Below, in pieces: positions 1-9,789 of a stretch of 64,000 bases of DNA; within the stretch, counting starts at the first letter, position 1, and the number at the start of each line of letters is the position of its first letter. The position numbers were made by a program, and so were the translations under genes. The notes beneath the pieces are model-generated. The model did not search any database and was not told the DNA's origin. It saw nothing but the letters and a program-made list of their open reading frames with translations. The stretch lies in the NCBI GenBank assembly GCA_029204225.1, contig CM055094.1, forward strand, positions 8,043,234-8,107,233, given 5' to 3'. Origin of the DNA: Diphasiastrum complanatum (taxonomy: Eukaryota > Streptophyta > Lycopodiopsida > Lycopodiales > Lycopodiaceae).

Positions 1-634
1 CTGATCTTCCAACTTCAAGGACTGCTTACTAATAGAGAGTTTGTTACCGCTGCAGCTCCATTCTATATTCATAACTACAGATTCCACAGGAGGATGAGTG
101 TAATAAAGGACACCACTCCTCAACATGCAGTTTATTAGACTCAAGAATCTTAGCCATGGACAGTTTATTACCCTGGATAAATTAATTTAGAATCAATCTA
201 TGAATAAACATAGCTAGATCCGCTTGAATCCAACCACAAAAACATTATGGAATTTGGCATGTAATCAAAACTCTATTGGTATGCAAATCTAAGCAGCAAG
301 TCATCAAAATTTACTCATGCAATTAATTTTACATGAATTGGAAAACTTTCTCAAGAAACCAGAAAATTAAGAATGAATTACCAACTAATTCCAAACATCT
401 TTCAAAATTGAATACCAACTAATTCCAAACATCTTTCAAAATTGAATGAGGAGAAGGGCACTCTACCACAACTTTGAAAATCTCAATGAATTAGCAACTC
501 GAATTCTAAACTTCCCTTGAGAATTGGGCACTCCTAATCGGGATGCAAATCCAAGTGCCTCGACCTTCCTAATCCATTGTAGAGCTTGCCTCCAACCTAT
601 CCAAAACCGCATCTTAGGCTGGCTCTGATACTAA
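1..634 (-). mobile_element. Internal (5' leader side) sequence of a minus-strand LTR element running off the left edge
   Basis: No coding region is visible. A short direct repeat lies near 395-455 (the segment around ACCAACTAATTCCAAACATC occurs twice). At 619-632 the plus strand reads CTGGCTCTGATACTA, the complement of a slightly mutated initiator-Met-tRNA primer binding site (canonical TGGTATCAGAGCC). A minus-strand element would therefore have its 5' LTR immediately to the right and its body to the left, beyond the window. Assignment rests on the primer site and on the LTR match described for 635-1095. Confidence 0.45.
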
Positions 635-1095
635 TATAAAGACCCAAAGGGATAACCCCTAAGATGAGGATAGAAGAACACAATAGGAGAAACTATGGAG
701 CCAAACCGCCCAACCAATCCTAGATCAAAACTGGATCTAGCCCCCAAGCCATGCCATGTGAAGCAAGAGGAGAAGAGAGAAATTAGTAACCTAAACCCAA
801 TATGTCGACGGGAGAATCCCCACCTCATTATATAGAGAGTAGAGTCCTATGCATGAAACCATGCAACCCCCATGCAGGTCAACTATAAATAGGTCTCATC
901 TCTTCATGCAGTCCTCCTGTCTATATTCGTCACACAGACATGCAATACTCCATATGTCTCAATTAGAGTGTCTGGGTCCTCTCAAGGTAATTAGTCACAA
1001 ATAGGCCTCAACATGGAATTAAATCTCGGCGTGACCAATAATCTCGAACACTGGAGGGCCGGTCTACCATATTAAGACTATTCCAGGTCCTTAAC
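635..1095 (-). repeat. LTR of a minus-strand element, interrupted by a nested 5-kb insertion
   Basis: The stretch matches the solo LTR at 30820-31306 along its length. Shared blocks include one around TCTGGGTC, one around TTAAATCTCGGC, and one from AGGGCCGGTCTAC to GTCCTTAAC. The match stops at TTAAC (1091-1095) because the element at 1096-6091 was inserted there. It resumes after the duplicated TTAAC at 6092-6096 with CGA, the LTR end. The LTR is preceded by the degraded primer site at 619-632, so it is the 5' LTR of a minus-strand copy. Confidence 0.6.
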
Positions 1096-2314
1096 TGTAG
1101 CGCAGGCATCCCAAAGGGAGCCGAGAACCACGACTTAGCTTCCCAGCCTTCAACTCTTGCCATCCAAACCCACTTGACATACAAGCAGCCAACTCGCCAA
1201 CAACGATCAGACTTAACCAACTTGAAGTTCCGAAAACCAACATTGAGATCCAACCTGGCGCCATGCCAGATCGGGGGTCCCGATGTGGGTGACTTCCCTC
1301 CAAGCAAGCCGCTCGACATACATCAAACTTGACCAACTCGAAGCTTCGTTACAAACGAGTAACATCCATTCCAAGCAAGCGGTCTGACTTACATCAGACT
1401 TAACCAACTGAAAGCTTCGTCACGAGCGCTGGAAGCCAACCTGGCGCCATGCCAGATTGGACAGCCATAAACAGGTAACTTCCACCCAAGCAAGCCATCC
1501 AACTCAGCCGATAGGTTAGAGCCCGTTCCCCAAGAGCTTAACCCATTCACGTTCATGCAAGGAACACTCAAAACCACAAGCCGCGACAGATATGGAGACA
1601 ACCAGTTCTTGGACCAAATGGTCCCGATAGCATACCGCTGGCGCCACGGACCGAATGGTCCGGACGGCATACCGCTGGCGTCCCGGGATACGACCCTCAG
1701 CTATGTGCCAACTTAAAAATTCGGAAGCGGCCTTACAACTGGCGCTTTTACTGAACACTGAAACCCAGAAGGTAATCAGAGTCAGTTTGAGGAAAATCCC
1801 ACTTTATTGATAAATCTAAGAAGGTTACATTTCAAGTGTGTGACCGACCCTAGTCTCCGGGGCGCTAGCATGCCAAGGCGAGAGCCATGACAACATTCCA
1901 GCAAGGGAGGCTGAGACTTGGTTGGAGCTCGCCACTCCCCTATAGTATTGGTGTGATTCGACACCCCCCCTCATACCAAGCACTCTACTCAAGCCGGTAA
2001 GGCACGTTTTTCTCTCTCTAGGATTTTCTCTTTCTAGAAAGTCATTTTCTCTCTCTAGATTATATTGATCCCCAGGCTTCCTTTAATCATGCCTAGATCG
2101 TGTGAGGTGATTGCTTATCGATCTGAGCTCTCTGGACTCCGCTAGAACCGATCAAAGATTTTCAGCCATAGGAACTTGGCGCTGGCTGGATTCTGGTCAC
2201 AGTGGCGCCGGGAGCGGCGCCGACACCGTTGGCACCGGGAGCAGCAGGGGCGCTGCTGGCGCCGGGGACATAACTGGCGCCGGAAGTAAAGCTTGTAAAG
2301 GTAGCTTTACAACA
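1096..2314 (-). repeat. 3' LTR of the non-autonomous element
   Basis: Starts TGTAGCGCAGG and ends TTTACAACA. It is colinear with 4904-6091. The part near 2170-2290 is GC-rich and crowded with GGCGCC palindromes; this copy carries more of them than its partner. Short ORFs in it are accidental: they recur only because the LTR is duplicated. Confidence 0.88.
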
Positions 2315-2328
2315 TCCACCCCACCTTT
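2315..2328 (-). other. Polypurine tract of the non-autonomous element
   Basis: On the minus strand this reads AAAGGTGGGGTGGA, directly abutting the TG of the 3' LTR. It has the position and composition expected of a plus-strand priming site. Confidence 0.75.
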
Positions 2329-4890
2329 ATAAAATCTGATGTCCTCATCAGATGTCAGATTAAAGTAAAGGTGTCTCTCAATTAAAATAGCTATACATTT
2401 AAGCTACTTGGCACAGCACTCAATTTACTGGCCACTTTTTATTAACATTGAAGCTGGCTACCACAAGTCGGAGGCTCAGCTCTTTGTACTGAAAGATTAC
2501 ATAACTTGAAAATATATCTTTGTCTGGGAAAAGCGTAGATTTGATATCGCTTTCGTAAAACCCAAAAACCTTATTAACTGGTGACAGAGGCCTTTCTTTG
2601 GAATGTTCGCCCCTGTCGCTTCTGACTTTCGACTTTAGAACTCCTTTGAGCTCCTGATTTGTCCTTGATGCACTTTGTGTTGAGCTCCCTGAGCTCCAGA
2701 TTTGTTCAGTTCCGCACAGGTATCAGGGCTCCCTGAGCCAAAGGATTTATCGTTTGATTGCTCACTTTATGGTCCACTCCGTGCCTTGTTGCTTCTGCAC
2801 CTTGATTTTTCTCCTTGTCCCAGCCTGATTTTGATACTTTTCCATCTTGGCTCTTTAAGGTAGGCAAAGATTGAGTACTCCGCAATGCACCTCTCACTTA
2901 GCTTGAAGTAGCTCTTTGAATCAGCCCAAATGTAACCATTGACCTCGTGGAAAGCCAAAGGGTCGCACCAGTTTGATCCGCATCCGAACTATCTCTTCGC
3001 GTTTGTTTGAAGCACCATGTCCGTCGTGCAAAACTTGACTTTCACAATTCCATCACTGGTCAGTTGCCTCACAGTCAAAACAAGAAGTATACATCGAGCT
3101 TGGCTTCAAGTAGCTCTCTTTGAATCAGACACATGCACCCAGAGTTTGCACTAGTCCGATCTCAACGCGAACTGTCCCTTAGCGTCCGTTCGAAATACCA
3201 AGTCTCTCATGCAAGACTCAACTTTCACAGTTCCTTCATTGATCAGCTGCCTTACACGTAACACAAGCCAACGTACTCATATGTTTCCTCATCATTGCTG
3301 GTCCAGAGAAAGCCTATAACAAACTTTCCTTTCCACAACAAAAACTTGTCAACTTATTAGGTCCAAAGTTCGCCAGTCTCCTCGTGTGAGTATGGCTAGG
3401 TCACCTTGAATTTGCCCCCATTTTGATCAACTTTCATTCAAAATTTGCCCCAAGAGAGAGGTGTGTGTGATAGTTCCCCTCCACTTATAAAATCAGCTGA
3501 TCGGACTTAGAGTAGAGTTCTTCGGACAAAAAGCCTTTCCAACACTTTGCTTCTCATCCGCTAGGATTATGGCTCGATCCAACTTGTTGCCAATCTCTGA
3601 AGAGGATCCTAGTCTTTCCCCTTTGCGGAAAAACCCAACTGATACTGGATATCACCCATGCTCAGTGAGTTTCAGTTCCGAAGGTGGCCGTCCCAAAATG
3701 AAGACCAACTGCTCCATAGAAGATCTCCCCTGAAATTGCCCTTTCCAACTTTTGACTTCCTGCTTGCATCTGGTGGGCGTTGTCACAAATGAAACTAACC
3801 CAAGAAACAGGCTAGCCATCCATCCTTTGCAAACATTGAGTCGTTTCGTTGCCGTTCACGTGCGAGTACTTGAACTGCAAATCCGCCCCACAGATTCTGG
3901 ATATCACCCATGCTCAGTGAGTTTCAGTTCCGAAGGTGGCCGTCCCAAAATGAAGACCAACTGCTCCATAGAAGATCTCCTCTGAAATTGCCCTTTCCAA
4001 CTTTTGACTTCCTGCTTGCGTCTAGTGGGCGTTGTCGCAAATGAAACTAACTCAAGAAACAGGCTAGCCATCCATCCTTTGCAAACATTGAGTCGTTTCG
4101 TTGCCGTTCACGTGCGAGTACTTGAACTGCAAATCCGCCTCACAGATTCTGTAGTCCTCTTTGTTTGATGGTATCAGCCTTCAAAAGAAAAGGTTCTTTC
4201 TCGAGCCATCAGCTCCTTGTATCACAAGCAATCATGCAAACCAGGCAAAGCACGAGTACTAAGACTCACCACGAATACATACAAGTAAGACACTTAGGCA
4301 TGTTTACTAACAAGTAACAAAGACAAGGTCCCCCTTTGAGATGGTCCTGCCAACGGACCTTTGCCTGGCCGCGCCCATACAAATCGATCACGGAATCAGC
4401 CCACATAGGACACCTCTCCAACTATCCGTGCTTTCACCATTAAGCAGTACATTGCCTCAGTCACGCCCCACCACTTTTTGGTCGATAGCCCTTATAACTA
4501 AACGATCGGCAGCTATCTCGCACCGGCAGCTAACCACCCGTGCTTTACACCCGAATTCGAGCAGCATCTCTGTATCAATGGTTAATGCGTACAGTTCGAA
4601 TATGTCACCCCGCACCCCACAAGGTACAGACCGTGCTTTCACCTCCCTAGGCAGCACTTTGCCTCATCCGTCCTACGTGCAAACAGCGCCATGCCCGAAC
4701 CGCGAGAACTGACCTTGCTTACACCTCAAGGGCAGCACCTTGACTCATCAAGTCCCCCGTTCTGCCGACCACCCCGACCGTGGACGCACCCGTGCTTACA
4801 CTGTGGGCAGCACCTTGCACAATAGTTGTCTTGATGAACCCCAAACCATGGCCATTTCCGTGAGATCCGCATAGCTGATCGGCCAGTCGA
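2329..4890. other. Non-coding interior of the non-autonomous element
   Basis: No retroviral-type motif was found: no zinc knuckle, DSG protease, HHCC integrase or YVDD polymerase. Only short unrelated ORFs occur. It contains a tandem duplication (3645-4148) and a segment near 4341-4640 that recurs in inverted orientation at 55325-55590. Confidence 0.6.
3645..4148. repeat. Tandem duplication, two units of 252 bp
   Basis: Starting at CTGGATATCACCC, the sequence at 3645-3896 repeats at 3897-4148 with only a few differences. One is CTCC versus CTCT after GAAGAT, and another is CCCCACAG versus CCTCACAG. Both units contain a palindromic CACGTG (near 3858 and 4109). Confidence 0.9.
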
Positions 4891-4903
4891 CTCTGATACC
4901 ACA
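4891..4903 (-). other. Primer binding site, initiator-Met tRNA type
   Basis: The minus strand reads TGTGGTATCAGAG directly after the LTR end. It matches the plant copia/TRIM primer-site consensus TGGTATCAGAGC over the first eleven bases after a 2-nt spacer. Confidence 0.85.
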
Positions 4904-6091
4904 TGTAGCGCAGGCATCCCAAAGGGAGCTGGGAACCACGACTTAGCTTCTCAGCCTTCAACTCTTGCCATCCAAACCCACTTGACATACAAGCAGCCAA
5001 CTTGCCAACAACGATCAGACTTAACCAACTTGAAGTTCCGAAAACCAACATTGAGATCCAACCTGGTGCCATGCCAGATCGGGGGTCCCGATGTGGGTGA
5101 CTTCCCTCCAAGCAAGCCGCCCGACATACATCAAACTTGACCAACTCAAAGCTTCGTTACAACATTCCAAGCAAGCGGTCTGACTTACATCAGACTTAAC
5201 CAACTGAAAGCTTCGTCACGAGCACTGGAAGCCAACCTGGCGCCACGCCAGACTGGACAGCCATAAACAGGTAACTTCCACCCAAGCAAGCCATCCAACT
5301 CAGCCGACAGGTTAGAGCCCGTTCTCCAAGAGCTTAACCCATTCACGTTCATGCAAGGAACACTCAGAACCACAAGCCGCGACAGATATGGAGACAACCA
5401 GTTCCTGGACCAAATGGTCCCGACAGCATACCGCTGGCGCCACAGACCGAATGGTCCCGACGACATACTGCTGGCGTCCCGGAATACGACCCTCAGCTAT
5501 GTGCCAACTTAAAAATTTGGAAGCGGCCTTACAACTGGCGCTTTTACCGAACACTGAAACCCAGAAGGTAATCAGAGTCAGTTTGAGGAAAATCCCACTT
5601 TATTGATAAATCTGAGAAAGTTACATTTCAAGTGTGTGAGCGACCCTAGTCTTCGGGGCGCTAGCATGCCAAGGCGAGAGCCATGACAACATTCCAACAA
5701 GGGACGCTGAGACTTGGTTAGAGCTCGCCCTGAGTCGCAACCCGCACTCCCCTATAGTATTGGTGTGATTCGGCACCCCCCCTCATACCAAGCACTCTAC
5801 CCAAGCTGGTAAAGCACATTTTTTCTCTCTCTAGGATTTTCTCTTTCTAGAAAGTCATTTTCTCTCTCTAGATTTTATTGATCCCCAGGCTTCCTTAAAT
5901 CATGCCTAGATCGTGTGAGGTGATTGCCAATCGATCTGAGCTCTCTGGACTCTGCTAGAACCGATCAAAGATTTTCAGCCATAGGAACTTGGCGCCGGCT
6001 GGATTCTGGTCACAGTGGCGCCGGGAGCAGCAGGGGCGCTGCTGGCGCCGATGGCGCCAAAAGTAAAGCTTGTAAAGGTAGCTTTACAACA
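4904..6091 (-). repeat. 5' LTR of the non-autonomous element
   Basis: Starts TGTAGCGCAGG, ends TTTACAACA, and is followed by the TTAAC target duplication. It is colinear with 1096-2314, but a GGCGCC-rich block is shorter here (near 5990-6060) and a 13-base block is missing near 5162. Confidence 0.88.
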
Positions 6092-6139
6092 TTAACCGAA
6101 TATGGCCATAACACATATACACGATGGGAGGATCCTGCA

Positions 6140-6512
6140 TAAGTTGGAGCTGCAAAAAACAACACTCTACAGCTCTATCAACAATATAATCCGAGTACAT
6201 GGGTGTTTGCCATGAAGCTAAAGAGTACCTATGGATGCAAAGCATCCTAGGAGAATTGGGGATTGACACCACAAACATGGTGCTGTTTGTTTCTTAGCAG
6301 GGATGCTGGATTCTACAAGAAAAGCAAACACATAACTATACAATATCACTTTGTCGGGGATCTGGTGCAGGAGGAGAAACTGCATTTGAAATTTTGCAAT
6401 ACTGATTTCACGTTGGTGGATATAATGAGAAAGCCACTAGTTAAAAGTTGTTTTGTTTCTTTCAGAGAGATGATAAGATTAGAGAATGTAAATGATGTTT
6501 TTAAGATGTAGG
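6140..6512 (+). pseudogene. Ty1/copia RNase H 3' end (pseudogene)
   Basis: The plus-strand reading frame ends with KSKHITIQYHFVGDLV and DIMRKPLVKSCF, the conserved end of copia polyproteins (family pattern: KHI-I-YHFVRE, then QVADIFTKPL). An in-frame stop (6296-6298) precedes this segment, and upstream RNase H, RT and integrase are absent because the minus-strand element at 1-6100 adjoins it. It is a dead fragment whose presence dates that insertion after this one. A short GC-mixed stretch to about 6600 may be its LTR but cannot be matched to a second copy here. Confidence 0.75.
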
Positions 6513-6890
6513 GTCGGAGGACTGTGAAGTGAGGGAGGGTTTTGTGGCCTTCTAATGGCACTTCACAGTCGGATGAAATCAGGATTGGCAGTTAGGATTA
6601 TCATGTTTAAGGACACGTAAGCATAGGGTTTTCTTGGTGTCCAGTAGGACACATATGTAGAAGAGCCTTCTTGGCGTTAATGATGTTTTGTGTATGACTA
6701 ATTAATAGAACGGATGTACGCTTCATGAGCTCTGATTTAGATGTTGCTTTGTGATTGTTGTGAATTATTGATGATCCTTTTGATTTTGTGCGCCGTCCTA
6801 CTGTACTTAGCCATAGGAACTCTGACACATAACTCACAGAAAGGACGTTCTAGTGGCGATAATTACTAGAAGTAGGTTGGTTCATTAAGG
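6513..6890. other. Intergenic, nothing recognised
   Basis: Ordinary AT-rich sequence between the copia tail and the bZIP upstream region. No ORF here shows coding character. Confidence 0.5.
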
Positions 6891-6895
6891 AATTC

Positions 6896-6922
6896 ATGTG
6901 TGTGTGTGTGTGTGTGTGTGTG
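6896..6922. repeat. (GT)n microsatellite
   Basis: A run of alternating GT, followed by a short GA run, about 2.9 kb upstream of the bZIP start codon. Confidence 0.95.
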
Positions 6923-7036
6923 CGTGAGAGAGAGAATGTCAGCAGTGATGGAGAAAATGCATTTCTTGAGTTTTGATTGGGCCACGTTTGCCCTAGAACT
7001 ATTTGATGGGTATTTGAAGTGGGAGTGAAGGGCAAA

Positions 7037-7063
7037 CACGTGGATTTTAGAAAGAGAACGCGT
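7037..7063 (+). promoter_or_regulatory. G-box/ABRE-like CACGTG with nearby ACGCGT (coupling-element-like)
   Basis: ACACGTGG at 7036-7043 contains the palindromic CACGTG core bound by ABI5/ABF proteins. AACGCGTGC at 7057-7065 resembles the CE3 coupling element often paired with ABREs. The sites lie 2.7 kb upstream of the start codon of an ABI5/ABF-like gene. Autoregulation through ABREs is known for this family, but the transcription start is not visible here, so the role is an inference. Confidence 0.35.
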
Positions 7064-7596
7064 GCTATTCGAAACTTCCAGAAAGAGGATTTTTTAGAGA
7101 GAGAGAGAGCGGGCTAGAGAGATAAAGAGCGGGCCAGCGATGGATCCAGAGAGTTCTATTGAGATAGAGAGGGATTAGAGAGAGTTGTAATGCGAGTTGA
7201 GAGAGAGAGAGAGAGAGCGCGATGGCGTCTCGAGGTCTCAAGCTCTGTTCTGTTCTTCCTCGTCCCTCTCTGGTGTTTGGATATGAGTGTTTGTTTTTCC
7301 TCGAAAGCTGAAAAGAATTGGAAAGATAGCGATGGCATCATTGTATCTGGGCAGCGACGGAGATTTCTGTCTTTGGCTGGTGAGCAACAACTGCAGCAGA
7401 ATAGAGATCTCCTCAAGGAGAGAGGGGAGAAAAGCGAGAGAGAGGAGAAAGAAAGGGAAGCGATGGAAAGATCGATCCAAGGAGAGGAGGAGAAGGAAAA
7501 TTTGCTGGATGGATCGATGCTGAAGAATACGTGTGAGTGATGGAGGATGGAGGCGCGAGAGAGAGGAGAGAGAGAGATGTCGAGTAAAAGAGGCGC

Positions 7597-7598
<2 letters not shown>

Positions 7599-7648
<50 letters not shown>
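7599..7648. repeat. (GA)25 microsatellite
   Basis: Perfect 50-bp GA run. It sits in a purine-rich region with many GAGA motifs, which are typical BPC-protein (GAGA-binding) targets in plant promoters and 5' leaders. Confidence 0.97.
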
Positions 7649-7650
<2 letters not shown>

Positions 7651-7669
7651 CGCGAGAGAGAGAGTGTTA

Positions 7670-7704
7670 TTTAGGGTTAGGGTTATTTTAGGGTTAGGGT
7701 TTTT
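7670..7704 (+). promoter_or_regulatory. Telo-box-like cluster (TTTAGGG/TTAGGG repeats)
   Basis: Several near-perfect plant telomere-type units occur in two pairs (7670-7682 and 7687-7704). The reverse complement contains AAACCCTAA, the telo-box found in many plant promoters and recognised by telomere-repeat-binding factors that can recruit Polycomb. A short cluster beside GA repeats fits a promoter element better than an old telomere end. Confidence 0.5.
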
Positions 7705-7749
7705 AAGGGTTTTGAGAGAAAAAATAGCAATAATGTGAGTTGAATGTGA

Positions 7750-7752
<3 letters not shown>

Positions 7753-7792
<40 letters not shown>
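7753..7792. repeat. (GA)20 microsatellite
   Basis: Perfect 40-bp GA run just downstream of the telo-box cluster. Confidence 0.97.
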
Positions 7793-7796
<4 letters not shown>

Positions 7797-8235
7797 GATT
7801 GATTTTGTGTGATCTCAAGAAAAAAGAAAAGAAAAAGAAGGGCAAAAGAGAGGGAGAGAATCACCAAAAGTATATTATAAAAGTTAATGACATGGAGAAC
7901 CTTCTTGTTTCTTTTCCGTGCATGCACATCCAAGTTTGTCCATGATGATAGATTGCATGGGCTTCCCTTGAAGCACATCATCAATTGGCTGACAGCATCT
8001 ACATCGAGCATTTGTGATCAGCATCTATCTAGCATGTGCCATCTTCTTCCTTTTTCCTTTTTCCTCAGTTTTCCTTATCCAGCATCTCCTCTTCCTCCTC
8101 CTCGTACTCTCTCAGTACGAAGTCTTCCATATCTTTCTTCGTCCTTCATATACCTACATAAATGATTGCATATTATACGCACAATACACATACATCACTC
8201 TTTCATCATATATACGTCTCCATATCTCTCTTCAT

Positions 8236-8240
<5 letters not shown>

Positions 8241-8297
<57 letters not shown>
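8241..8297. repeat. (CT)n microsatellite, 57 bp
   Basis: Perfect alternating TC run. On the same strand it is complementary to the GA runs 0.5-0.65 kb upstream, so a transcript spanning them could form a long hairpin. Confidence 0.97.
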
Positions 8298-8301
<4 letters not shown>

Positions 8302-9220
8302 TCTAGTTTGTAATCTATAGTGTCCCTTGAGTGCGTGAAGAGAGGGAGGGACTAGCAGCAAGCGTCCCTTAGACCTTGAAGCATGGCAGCCCATATTTGG
8401 TTATAAGCATTGCAGCCCATATTTGGCAGTTGGGTTGCTGAATCCTATTCCGGAATTATCTGTACTGGTCAGAGACAATAGTTGTGCAGTTTCCTTTGGA
8501 TCATGCTTTATCATTGTTTGTATGTTCTCATACGTGTCTAGAACTATGTGTTGCTTTCTGAGAATAGGCTTCCGTGTGATATGTCTCCTGCTAATTTTTT
8601 ATTAGCTTATTTATCATGAGCACGATCCATTTTTTAATCTTGTTATACTCACGTTTTTTGGTGGAAGATTGCAGTGGATTTTGACTTAGCCTTATTTAGC
8701 TGATTGTTGTTCTATGTAGTTTCTTCAGTCTACCCTTCCGGGTTCGGTATCAGCCAGTATTAGATAGATCCTGCTGTTATGTTGAAATCTGTGCCTTCAA
8801 CATATGCGTTGGAGTTTAGCTGCTGTTGATTCAGAGTAGTAAGAGGTTGCCAGCCATGCGTCGATCTCCCCTCTACGCTATTTCACTGTTGTTTTAGAGA
8901 AAGTTTGTTTTCCCAGAATCCTGATCGTTCTTCCTACCCGTTCTTTATAAAAATTTTCTTCTTAATTTTCCAAATCTTAGTTCCTCCATGTTTCACAATT
9001 CTGGCTGCCACCAGATCAAGTACTAATTGCACTACTACATGCAGTAAGGCAACTTCATGGGCTGCAGCATCTTAAAACCACGAGATCTTATTAAGTTGTT
9101 TGAACATTTTATTGTAGATTTTCTATCTGGCATGTCCACTTTTGTCCGGCTGATGGGAGCCAGAGCTCCTGACCTTGAATACAGGAAACGAAGTTTTCAT
9201 CAACGCCCCACTTATCCCAC

Positions 9221-9416
9221 TAGAGGACTTTTTATTTCTATTTGTGACTAGCAGCTTAACTTGTTTTTGTTTAGCTCATGTAACGATCCGAATTGGTTCA
9301 ACCTCGCTGTTAAATTTATCCCTCTAGAGGACTTTTTATTTCTATTTGTGACTAGCAGCTTACTTGTTTTTGTTTAGCTCATGTAACGATCCGAATTGGT
9401 TCAACCTCCCTGTTAA
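9221..9416. repeat. Tandem duplication, period 104 bp, upstream of the bZIP gene
   Basis: TAGAGGACTTTTTATTTC at 9221 recurs at 9325. The following sequence, including a block around TAACGATCCGAATTGG, is nearly identical. It may lie in a 5'-UTR intron or in the promoter; no transcript boundary can be seen. Confidence 0.9.
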
Positions 9417-9789
9417 TTGAAGGAAAAAGCGTGCTTTTCAAGGGACTCTTTTCCTGTCCTTGTGATACAAGCGAAGAATGAATGCTTGTTTGCAGTTTAC
9501 TGACTCACCGCAAAGGCTGTATACTAATTGGAATCATAAAATTGCAATTCTGTATGGTTTTCCAGTCTATGCCCAACATCTAGTACCAGATCTGCTCTCC
9601 GCATTCTCTTGCTGCGCTTGAAAATATGAATTATAATCTGATTATAATCAGTGATCTCGTAGTCTCTCTTGGCATGTATTGCTACTTCGGCAGTTCCCCT
9701 TCTTAGTTTTGATTGATTGTGAGTCTGGATTTACAGTTTCTTGACTAGTATATATAACACAAGAACACTAGCAAGCAGCGCTACAGCCT

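Larger units (their letters stand above)
1096..6091 (-). mobile_element. Complete non-autonomous LTR retrotransposon (LARD-like), about 5.0 kb
   Basis: Two direct LTRs (1096-2314 and 4904-6091), both 5'-TG...CA-3', flank an internal region of about 2.6 kb. The 5-bp target duplication TTAAC is present on both sides (1091-1095 and 6092-6096). On the minus strand the right LTR is followed by TGTGGTATCAGAG (4891-4903), an initiator-Met primer site. The left LTR is preceded by a purine-rich tract (2315-2328 on plus, TCCACCCCACCTTT). All replication signals are thus in place, but no gag, protease, integrase or RT motif can be read in any frame of the interior. The element must have moved with proteins supplied in trans. 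The two LTRs differ by scattered substitutions and a few indels, so the insertion is not brand new. Confidence 0.9.

Noticed and set aside
1008-1758. Several 60-95-codon minus-strand frames near 1.0-1.8 kb that recur at 4.7-5.6 kb
   Set aside because: They repeat only because the LTR is duplicated; no motif, and frames are not conserved as protein.
7670-7704. Interstitial telomere scar
   Set aside because: Only a few units, within a GA-rich promoter-like region; a telo-box cluster is the simpler reading.
7156-7845. A 229-codon minus-strand frame rich in Ser-Leu repeats
   Set aside because: It is a translation of GA/CT microsatellites; low complexity, no domain, and no splice or start context.
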